Source: Carallia brachiata | Taxonomy: Eukaryota > Streptophyta > Magnoliopsida > Malpighiales > Rhizophoraceae | Length of the DNA: 64,000 nucleotides | Assembly: GCA_021464245.1 (NCBI GenBank) | Contig: JADCRB010000028.1 | Span: 6,513,612 to 6,577,611 of the forward strand | Reading direction: 5' to 3' | In this document: positions 55,338 through 64,000 of the stretch, in pieces | How positions within the stretch are numbered: position 1 is the stretch's first letter | How the letters are laid out: every line of letters starts with the position of its first letter | The notes under the pieces: model-generated | What the model was told of the DNA's origin: nothing | Seen by the model: only the letters and a program-made list of their open reading frames with translations | The model's database searches: none | Made by a program: the position numbers and the translations under genes

Positions 55338-58300
55338 TCAGTTGAACATATGGGGAAGAGGTCTCACTGCCATGAATGCATCCACCATCTGACAAAAGAA
55401 AACCAGGCAAAAACAAACAATGAGTACAGAAATTGTTGATGACAATAATTTTCCACTGTCTAAAAATGTGACCACAAAGCGTACTTCATCAGTTACAGCG
55501 GCACGAGCTGCTCGATGCCTCTCTACCAGTTCAGTTAAAACCTCAGCAAGGCGCTTCTTCACCTCTCCAGTAAGCATGCGCCCTGCAGCATACTCCTAAG
55601 CAAGGACAAGCAAATGAATATAAAGAAAGGAACCAAAGCAAATATACCATTTATGCTGTTACTAATCCTGTGATTAAACCACCTTGTAGAAAATAGTAAA
55701 TACATTCATCAAGGATTGAACAAAACAACTGAAAACACTAATCTCACCTTCTTTATGTGCTCAAGCTCATCATCATCCTCCAGGAAAAAACTTAAATATT
55801 TTACTGGTATATCTACCTGAAAATTGGCCGAGATAAGTGACCTTTTAAAGTGAATTTTCCTCCTTCAACACAAGCAAGCAGAAGGCTATACTACCTCAAG
55901 ATTTGCTCCATATTGTCTGTGCTTTTCTAAAGAATCTTGCCCACCAGAGAACGCGTGCTTGTTTATCTGTCACCATTAAAAATGCATATGTTCCTCACAT
56001 TTGCCTAACCATGTCTATTTCTGAGCATCACTGCTGATCTATGACCTGGACTCATGTCATGCTTAATTTGCATATGTATGGATTTAACTAATAAGCATTT
56101 GCATCCATATACGTTAACCCAGTAAAGACGGAAGTGCGCAACTGGCCGCGGGTGGGGACAACATAACCAGATAAGACCAGTGGTTCCAGTTGAAAATCAA
56201 ATATATCATTCTTGGACCCAGATTCATAAATGATAGAACTTCTTAAAGCAAGACCTGAAGGCTTGAAATTTTATGTGGTTGCAAAGAAATTCAATTTCTT
56301 TTCCACCATGATCAACGCTGAACATTCTTGATTAATATTATAACCCAATAACCTAGCCCCTATATGCCTTCGCATCCTAAATGTATGTCAACAGTGGAAT
56401 GCCTGGCACAGGGAGAGAGATAGAGAAACAGAGGATGCAGTTCTCTCCGGGACCATACCTTGGTTTTAATGACCGTAGCTGAATCAGTTACATATATAGC
56501 AGAATTTGGATCACTAGCTGACATTTTTCCTGTCTCTCCCTGAAGAAATCCATTCACAAGGGGAACTCATCAATGATTTAGTATCAACCTCAGTCATAAA
56601 CTGCATGACTAAATACATCAGGTTGTCAGAACAATTGATATCAAAGTAATTAAAGAACCTGCAAGGCAGGAAAGAATGACGACTCAATCAGCGATGGCTT
56701 GTTATATCCTATTCGCGGAGCAACATCTCGTGTCATTCTGAAATAAGGATCCTGAACAGATCAGGTAGCAAATTAACCAATTAAGAAAAGCAAGAGTGGA
56801 TAAACAGGCATCAATGCATGCATAAACCCCACACACAATCAGTGCAAGGAAACTGGAGCACACATACACATGCACAGATTTACATATAATAACGCATCTG
56901 ACTACTCAGATATCTAACACACAAATTGATGAAACATCATAGAGATTCTCCCCTGACAGAGATTAAAAAAAAAAGTGAAACGACGAAATTGCTTGAAGGC
57001 AAGATAAATACAAGGCTCAACCTGGTCAATTGCACATGGAATTAAGCAACGTAGGTTCTCTCTGCCAGAAAACAAGTGTGGAAATGAACTGGGAAATGAT
57101 GGCACTGCCTGCAGCAGCAAAGAATTTCAGCATATTTACTCACTTCAACACATATCCAGTGATGAGTGATAAAGTCACACATTGTCTTGAAGCAGCAAGA
57201 GCTAACCTGCACAGGTGGAAAACTAACTTTTCCAATATGATCTTCACCGGTGAATCCAAAAATGCCAACAACCTGTAGATCGGTGGCAAAACCTTCAGAT
57301 GTGCAACAGTCTAAATTACAACTTGAGAACAGTTGAAGAATATTAAGAAAAGAAAAGAAAAAAAAAAAGAGTAGGAAAAGTTATTGCCTTATTGTATGTT
57401 ACACACTTTGCAACCCTCACCATATTCTTGTAAAAGGAACTGCAATGAAGATTTTCACATAAAATAAAGAACAAAAATAATGCATTTGGCCACTTGCACA
57501 AACAGCAAGATGCACAAAGCAGACATGTTTTGTTGTCTAATGCAAACCAGATCAGAACAATATCCATGCAAACTAAGATATGCATTTGATAACAGTAGTT
57601 GGGAAAGTTCAGCCTGTGAGATGCCAAAAGTCCGTTCAAACATAAATAACTTACTTTTCTCTTACAGTAAAATAAAGAAAGAAAATGATTTGTATCCTAG
57701 GTGCTTCATAAAATCCAAATATAAGTTCAAGTTGGAAGTATACAAGCTCACCAACTAGTTTAATAAAGGGTGTTCAATGCAATGTAAAAGCACATTTATG
57801 ATAATAAACATCGTCCAACACAACTGCTGCCACTAGATAGAAGAAATTGGGTGTGAAACCCATGGTGCAGACATCCCTTAAAATAAATAATCAGTACAAT
57901 AGACATCCTTAAAAGAAATGACACGTTACCCAAAAAAAAAAAAAAATCCAAAGCATGGCAGAAGAGGAAACTTCCAAGTTCCAGCATGTACAGGTTGGTT
58001 GGGAGGCCACTTTTGTGTATCAACCAAGGGTGTTCAAACTTTAATCTAAAACAACTATTACAAAACTTCACTTACACTCCTGCAGAACATATATCTAAAA
58101 TGCAAGTTTCACACCAACATCCTAGTGGGACACTCAACCAAACAGAATATTCAAGTATTTACTATTTGCATGATAATGGTAGACTAGTTACTTACCCACC
58201 GACATAAAATCTGAGAAGATGAAAGTTTTCGTGATGTCAAACCCGCAAGCAATGATGTCTTTAGCATTTTCACGAGCAAGCCTCTGGCTCTCCTCCACAG

Positions 58301-59151
58301 TCAAATTTTTCCACATGCACTTCTCATCATCCGTAAGCTGTATAACAAGAGGAACCTTGAATGCATCCTGCAAATATCTGCAATTATTGTTACAGATTTA
58401 TGGCAAGTTAACCAAAAAACAAGCAATCCACTTTCAAGCAGTCAAGCAAACTTCAACAACCTTTTATTTTATTGTATGCCCAATACAAAAATTTTTTTTG
58501 GGCCAAAAAAGAGTTTAGGAGTAGAAATAGTGACTTATCCCATAGTTAGAGAATGCATATAAACCACTAAAAGTTTACCGTATGACATGTCACTCCGGAT
58601 TCAAACTCGAGATGTAACACATCAAAAGCCGAATTTTTAACCGTTGTACCCACCCTTGCCTTATTTTTCCCCTCTTTTTGGATGAAACAGCAATTCAATA
58701 CTAACAAGTTAACAATTTCACTGAGATTTAAACCCTAAATCCTAAACTTTAGCAATTGGCAAGCTTCGGCTCCAGTAATTTAATTTGAATGTAATTTAGT
58801 GACTAACTTTGTGAACATGAAGGGCACGAGATGGCCCGTGAAGGGCTTCGGAGGACGGGCCTCTACCGGTGTAGAGATAGAACTTGTCGCCCCTATCGTA
58901 CGCGTTGAGAATCTCATCGAAATCGCGGTGGGCGAAGAAGACACCGCGCGGCGGAGGAAGACGTGCCGGTGAGGCGGTGAACGCGGTCGATAGGGATTGG
59001 TCCAGCCTCTGGCACCCGAACTGGTCGATCAGCTTGTCGTAGTCGATCTTCCCTCCAGGCTTCGCCGTCACCTCCCATGGGCTCACCACCTGCTCGTCAT
59101 CTTTTAGTCGCCGTCTCTCTTCTCTGCCTCCGCCGCCGGCGCCGCCGCCAT
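55338..59151 (-). CDS. Tryptophanyl-tRNA synthetase, cytosolic type (exons 1-2 carry several indels)
   Basis: Class I synthetase that charges tRNA-Trp. Eleven exons on the minus strand: 58808-59151, 58196-58377, 57388-57439, 57207-57272, 57022-57108, 56659-56751, 56459-56539, 55895-55966, 55748-55816, 55485-55595, 55338-55388. The eukaryotic type is clear from [73 protein letters not shown] and the KMSKS-type loop [15 protein letters not shown]. Exons 3-11 are clean. Exons 1-2 are not: the frame shifts near 59105, 58991 and 58950. At the HIGH-type signature (HLGH) about two bases are missing (58837). At FSDF-DYVGG about four are missing (58210). Adding back about ten bases gives about 405 aa, the family length. 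Start chosen at [15 protein letters not shown] (context AACCATGG); an open frame to 59335 also exists. Intron 3 is GC-AG (donor 57387-57386). Confidence 0.93.
58590..58660 (-). mobile_element. SINE-like fragment in intron 1 of the tryptophanyl-tRNA synthetase gene
   Basis: On the minus strand GGGTACAACGGTTAAAAA (A-box-like, complement of 58634-58651) precedes CGAGTTTGAATCCG (B-box-like, complement of 58596-58609) at tRNA-like spacing. It lies between exons 1 and 2. Ends are undefined. Confidence 0.4.
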
Positions 59152-60262
59152 GGTTTACGACGTTACTTCCCTTCTCTCGGGCGCTCGCTCTCATATCTTT
59201 CAGCGGAAGACCCAACCCTTTTTTCCGTACCGGACAAGATGGATCCAGGAAAATTCGGCCCAAGTCGAACATGGCCTGATGGGAGTACTCATGGGCTAAG
59301 ATGTCCAATTCAGCCCAAATATTTTGGGCTGTCACTGGGATGTCACGCTGTAAATCTGAGCTTAAATTTTTGGGCTTTTAGAAGAATTGTTGCTTTCAGG
59401 CTTTTGTTGGTAGTACTCGAGCGGGGTTGAGTGTTTCCAGGTAAAAAGTAGGGTTAAACAGACGTTGTCTCTGTATCGCGGTGGAAGTGGTTTGATGGCT
59501 CTTTCTAAGTATTCAAGAGTTTACTCATCTTTTAATTTAGTATATGCTCTTATTTACTGTATAACGAACACAGAATAATCTATTCTAATAAAATTATAGA
59601 GTGTCATCGTATTTTTCTATTAATTGATTAGCGTTATTTAACAATAATTCAATTAGTAATTAATAAGAAACAATTTTTAAGTGGGTATGATTCTCCTATG
59701 TCTAGATGTAATAAAACCTTAGGTCATATAAAGGAGGATGAAATTGTATTGTACTAATACAAAAAAAAAAAAAAAAAATGTAATCTTAGTCACTATTCAT
59801 TTCTGTCCAAAGTCGTATTTTTTTATAATTGATTCAACTAGAGGATGTTCTAGGTGATGAACGATGTTCGTGGTGATTAACGAGATCATGATGTGTACTT
59901 TCTTTCTGTACTCTAGTTCAATTTTCTTTCTTTTTTTTTTTTTTTTCCGGTTTGCCTAGTTCAATTTTCTTCCCCTGCGAAGTGCCCCCCACCCCAACTT
60001 TCTCAGCCTCCTTGGGCCTTTATATTGTTCCAATGTTGTGGACACAATGAATTGTCCTTGGGCCTGTGAACTTTTTTTATTTTTTTTTTATACTAAGGAC
60101 ATTAAAGGAAAAAGAAAACATCAAATAAAAATAAACATGAGCTGTTTTCAAAACGACTAAAACTTATGACATCAAATCGTAGGAGATTATTTATTTTCTA
60201 AGGCATAGAGTCTTAGAGCACAAGAGGAGCTTAATTTGTGTAATTCAAATTAACCATGAAAC
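59152..60262. other. Spacer upstream of the tryptophanyl-tRNA synthetase gene
   Basis: Promoter side of the minus-strand synthetase gene, then AT-rich sequence with T-runs (59930-59947, 60071-60089). No gene was recognised. Confidence 0.5.
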
Positions 60263-61060
60263 CTACACAATAATTTCTTTCCTTGAGGATATGCTGAAGC
60301 TTACATTCTTAGGGAAACTGTAGAAAGCAATGACATGCAGCAATGATGGATCTGTAGTAATTTGAATTTCGGGTAGTCTTTGTGATTTTTTGGAACGCAA
60401 AATAGAGTCTGATTCAATAATGGTCTTTCGAAACCCTCTATCCCAAGCGATTTGTAAAGCGACATAAATCGCTTTTAATTCTGCCCCCAAGGCCGTTGAG
60501 ATACCGCATGAGCCTGAGAAACCATATATCCATCTACCACATTCGTCGCGCACAACCCCCCATAACCAGTAAGTCCTGGAGAGCCTTTAGCGCATCCATC
60601 AACATTAATCTTAATCATTGGAGCTGTCGGCGGGATCCAGCTTATAAAGTAGTGTGCTATGGAAGACTGAGTAAGTGTCCCAAGCAAAACCTTTGGGGTC
60701 AGGATTTGAGTAATTTCTACTGCCCTTTACCTGGCAATAAAAAGAACATCAGCAGCAGATGAATTAAAAGCCTCAAAAATGTATTTATTGCGAAAGAACC
60801 AAAGGTACCATAGGACAGAGATAAAAATGGATTGGACAGAGCACCCCCAAGCAGTGCAGGCTGAGGTTGTGAAATCAGCTTTAACCCAACCATGAAAATC
60901 ATTCTCCAGACATAATGGAATGGGAATGCTTTGACGTAGAATTAGCCAAACTTGCATGGCAAAATCACAACCATAGAGGACGTGACACACACATCCTCCC
61001 ATGCATGACCACACCTTTCACAAAAGCCATTGTCTGTAAGTCTGCATATAAATCTATGGC
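60263..61060 (-). pseudogene. Decayed LINE-type reverse-transcriptase tail (zinc-binding region plus RNase H)
   Basis: Read on the minus strand. A zf-RVT-like segment comes first, with GFCERCGHAWEDVC and then CHVLYGCDFAMQVWLILRQS. The plant RVT_3 RNase H-like domain follows: WIPPTAPMIKINVDGCAKGS, GLTGYGG, then RDECGRWIYGFSGSCGIS and GAELKAIYVALQIAWDRGF, then IIESDS. The Asp, Glu and Asp expected of an RNase H site are present. Frame shifts occur at the GTGTGTGT run near 60990 and between GLCA and RDECG near 60545, and the C-terminus is degraded. The reverse transcriptase core and endonuclease are absent. Probably a truncated, dead non-LTR retrotransposon copy. Confidence 0.72.
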
Positions 61061-61299
61061 TGTTTGTGTTACAATCTTTGTGGTCCCTTTATTTTCGTTC
61101 CCAGTTCTGGGGGAAGTTACTTTGTTATTGCTTTGTGGTGTCTCTAAATTCCTAGTTCCATGTGTCATTGCTGTTGTAGAAGAAAGTGGTAGATAATGGT
61201 GTGAGACTAGATTCTGGGATAGTGGCCTTAGTGGGTTTAGTGGAGTCAGTTGTTTTAGGATGTTGTTAGTAGCAGTTTTTCCCCACTACGTTGGCGGCA

Positions 61300-61582
61300 T
61301 CTGTGATTGTAGCCTATAAAAGGCTGGTGTTGTAAATAAAGGGGATCGTTGATTGTTCAAAAACACCACTATTATTACAACAAATTACCAAATAATCGTC
61401 ACTACATAATTTTCTCCAAAATAGCTCCTCGAGGGAGAGTTCGGATGGCTGGTCGAGGTCGTGGTAATGATCTAGATCGTATCAGTTTGCCTGTGAACTA
61501 TTTCATGTTCGTGCTCATTCTATCAAATTTATTTTCGTATTGCTTATTTCTTGCAATTGAGCAGAACTGGTTCAAGTGGTAA
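61300..61582 (+). pseudogene. Possible LTR-retrotransposon remnant (promoter-like end plus gag-like start)
   Basis: A TATAAAAGG sequence (61315-61323) is followed within 20 bases by AATAAA (61335-61340), a layout seen in LTRs. About 100 bases on, an open stretch reads IAPRGRVRMAGRGRGNDLDR, like the Arg/Gly-rich start of Ty3/gypsy gag proteins but with ATA in place of the first ATG. It ends at 61582. No primer-binding site or second LTR was found, so this is tentative. Confidence 0.3.
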
Positions 61583-62360
61583 TTGAACATGAGGGGGCAG
61601 TAAAAGCTTCTTATCATTAACCATTAGCCATAACTTGGTGACTATCACTCATGTATAAAACGTCAGATATAAAACTAATTTGAGATCTAAAGTTTTGATC
61701 TGATAAATCAGTCATTAATATATGGCATGATTTCTTGATCATAATCACTAAACTAAAAGATATATCATAGTTTGTTGACAACTTCTTCACAATCTTCGAA
61801 TATTCCTGTCCTCGATAATTTGGCGTCAAATAATCAAAATCTTAAAGCAAAGACCGTGCTGCTAGCATTAACTCCAAGATTCAACTGTATCACATGAAAG
61901 AACCTCTACTTTCAAATAAACTAAATGAGAATTTTAACGATCTGTTGCATGTCTTTGCGACTCCATATGGCTCTCATCCTGTTGTTCTTGAGTTGGAGAG
62001 AATAAAGAAGAAAATAGTCCCCCACTTTCGCAAAGCACAATGGTAAAGGAAATAATGCTGATCAAATTCTTAGCACATTGGTTGATTGTTTTCAATACAT
62101 TAGATCAACTTGAGTTATGACCCATCCTCCATGGTAAAAGAACTGAAGAATATTTTTGTCAAGATTTTTCGAAGTTATACTCAACAGAAAATTACAAAAC
62201 TTAATTTAAAGAGATCCAAATATGATTCTCTATTGATTTTCTCGATATTTTATCATAACAGAGAGATTAAAATGAAAAATCTAACAATTTTTCAATTATT
62301 CATCTACTTTCATAGACTACTTCAGTTTTTTATTTTGCTTTTAACTCTTCACTTATGAAA

Positions 62361-62361
62361 A

Positions 62362-62400
<39 letters not shown>

Positions 62401-62401
62401 C
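62361..62401. repeat. (AC)n(AT)n compound microsatellite
   Basis: About 13 AC units run directly into about 8 TA units. Confidence 0.9.
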
Positions 62402-62725
62402 GGGCACCGTTAGGTGGCCAAATGCAAATGGCCAAACAACATCCAAATTACGTTTGATTTGTACAACGAAACTCATATTTTGTGCAACTACAGTTATAAA
62501 ATATGAATTGTAAAAAATAATAATATTATTTTGTATCACTTTTTATTATTATAATTACACATAATATATTATTAGTTGTAAAAAATATCAATTTAGAAAT
62601 TGTTTGGTCATAACTTAGTATGGCCATATATATTTTCCGTATATATATCTTGATATATTTAGTCAAACATGGTCTCATTGTCCGTCAAAATAGGTCTTAC
62701 TGCAAGTCACTAGTCATTACCAAAA

Positions 62726-62791
62726 ATTGTTTTTTTCATTAAAAAATCGGATCATGGGATTGTTTTTTTCATTAAAAAATCGGATCATGAG
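62726..62791 (+). repeat. Near-perfect 33-bp tandem duplication
   Basis: ATTGTTTTTTTCATT followed by AAAAAATCGGATCATG occurs in units 62726-62758 and 62759-62791, differing only at the second-last base. Confidence 0.92.
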
Positions 62792-62989
62792 CTGCATCTA
62801 TCTCCATTTTAATAAATTTTACATCTATTTTATAAATAAAATTTAAAATATCTAAAATAAATATTTAAATTCTTACAATCTAAATGTGGCCATTACAACA
62901 AGTACATTAATTCAACGGATAAATAATAAATACATTAATTATGACTTACGAGGAGGGACTGCGGTGCCGAGATATGACTGTCGCCGCTT

Positions 62990-64000
62990 GCTCATAAAAC
63001 CCAAGTTAAAACCCTACAGCCTCTGACCGTGTGTTTGTTTTTCTGCCTCTCTCGAAACTCAAGCTCTCAGAACACTGATATCAGTGAAACTGGTAAGCAA
63101 AATTTTCTCGTGAAAATCTTCAATCCAAGTCCAGTTGAACCACTTCTAAATTGGGTCTTGGAGTTAATGTCAAGATGGGTCTCCACACCCATCCACGCAC
63201 ACAACACACACGTAATATTGATGTCAAGATGGCTTCTTTTTTCTTTTCTTTCCTCTTTTCTGAGGTTAGCCCCGTTGGGGCAATTTTGGGTATATAGAAT
63301 AACTCCTGTTGCTTTTTTTTTTGTTTGTGGGGGTATCGAATTTTTTTTCTTTTTTCTGTTTTTTTTTTATTATATTGGTGTGGGGGTTCAATTCTGTTTT
63401 GTTTTTCTTCTATTTCTCGGAATCCGCGATTGTTTGTGGTTGATAAAGTTTAAGTCTTGGCCCGAATAGCTTGTTAAAATGGTTGGTGCAAGTTTTTTAT
63501 TTTTTATTTTTTTGTTATTTTGTGGATGAGTTTATGAGATAGTTGGGGTCTTTGAGTTTACATCTCCACACGGACCACACCCATCCACGCACGCACCGCA
63601 CCCCACATAATATTAATACCAAGATGGCTTCTTTTTTCTTTTCTCTTCTCTTTTCTGAGGTTAGTCGAGTTGGGGCTCCTTTTGCTTTGGGTTTTTTTTT
63701 TTTTTTTTATTTTAGAGGTGGTTCATAGTGATACAGCTAATATATTGATATATTTTTCTTTTTTTTTTTTAAATGTTGGTGTGGGGGTTCAATTCTGTTG
63801 ATGTTTTTCTTCTTTTGATAGGCTGTTGGTGTTTATTTTTACTAAGCATGTGTTTTTTTAATGCCTTCTTTGGCTATTTGGTCCGAATAGCTTGGTAAAA
63901 TTATTGGTGCATTTTTTTCTTTTGTTTTTATTGTATGGGTGAGTTTAAGAGATAGTTGGGTGTAATTTTTTCCCCTTTTTGGCAGGTATGCTTTGAGGGA
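62990..64000 (+). other. 5' end of a further gene: leader exon, first intron and start of exon 2
   Basis: A leader-like stretch with the telo-box AAACCCTA (63009-63016) runs to a strong donor, GAAACTG|GTAAGC (exon end 63092). An 893-base T-rich intron follows, ending TTTTTGGCAG, and exon 2 starts at 63986 (GTATGCTTTGAGGGA) and leaves the window. Telo-boxes near transcription starts are common in plant ribosomal-protein and translation genes. That hints at the gene class but does not identify it. No coding frame can be assigned with the 15 bases available. Confidence 0.5.
63178..63962 (+). repeat. Tandem duplication of about 0.4 kb inside the first intron
   Basis: Copy 1 (about 63178-63549) and copy 2 (about 63576-63962) share, in the same order: CACACCCATCCACGCAC, CAAGATGGCTTCTTTTTTC, TTTTCTGAGGTTAG, GTGGGGGTTCAATTCTGTT, CCGAATAGCTTG(T/G)TAAAAT and GAGATAGTTGGG. 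Divergence is moderate, mostly in T-run lengths. Confidence 0.85.

Larger units (their letters stand above)
61583..62989. other. AT-rich spacer with simple repeats
   Basis: Contains a short open stretch at about 61885-62045 (YHMKEPLLSNKLNENFNDLL) that may be transposon debris. It also holds a (CA)n(TA)n microsatellite and the 33-bp tandem duplication listed separately. No gene is supported. Confidence 0.45.

Noticed and set aside
59152..59335. Longer N-terminus for the tryptophanyl-tRNA synthetase starting at 59335
   Set aside because: The extra residues do not look like a synthetase extension or organelle presequence; the ATG at 59151 has a better context and a typical Ala/Glu-rich start.

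Overview
The window is nuclear DNA from a flowering plant, probably a woody eudicot. Genes are rich in GT-AG introns, the spacers are AT-rich, the snRNA promoter has plant-type elements, and every recognisable protein is closest to a plant family. I cannot name the species from the sequence alone.

Layout, left to right. (1) 1-563: 3' end of a glyoxal/galactose-oxidase-like gene. (2) 564-7.5 kb: AT-rich spacer with a tandem duplication and a SINE-like element. (3) 7744-15713: EDR1, a Raf-like MAPKKK of defence, senescence and ethylene signalling, in 13 coding exons. (4) 17112-17273: an intact U1 snRNA gene with USE, TATA and 3' box. (5) 18238-19891 (-): a small SEC-C zinc-motif protein, probably organellar. 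(6) 22770-24555: a membrane-anchored SAM-dependent methyltransferase-like protein. (7) 30315-38001: a WDR48/UAF1-type WD40 protein in 17 coding exons. (8) 38.9-45.4 kb: a gene-poor stretch. (9) 45443-52512: a plastid phytyl-ester-synthase-type esterase/acyltransferase in 13 exons. (10) 53824-54595: a plant protein of unknown function. (11) 55338-59151 (-): cytosolic-type tryptophanyl-tRNA synthetase in 11 exons. (12) 60.2-62.4 kb: decayed retrotransposon remnants. (13) 62.99-64.0 kb: the first exon and first intron of a further gene that leaves the window.

The genes do not form a pathway. They are ordinary independent plant housekeeping, signalling and metabolic loci. I found no convincing new multi-gene system.

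The most important observation is about sequence quality. Five genes with good splice sites and conserved protein sequence are frame-broken. In EDR1, the methyltransferase, the esterase/acyltransferase and the unknown-function gene, each break is repaired by adding one base, usually at or beside a short run of identical bases. Adding those bases makes the summed exon lengths of EDR1 (2957+1) and the esterase/acyltransferase (2164+5) exact multiples of three. The tryptophanyl-tRNA synthetase has a denser cluster of small losses in its first two exons. Uncorrected long-read indels explain this better than five independent pseudogenes. Other points of interest are three GC-AG introns, a 28-nt last exon that completes the SEC-C zinc motif, W-box/ACGT elements upstream of EDR1, and several short perfect or near-perfect tandem duplications.
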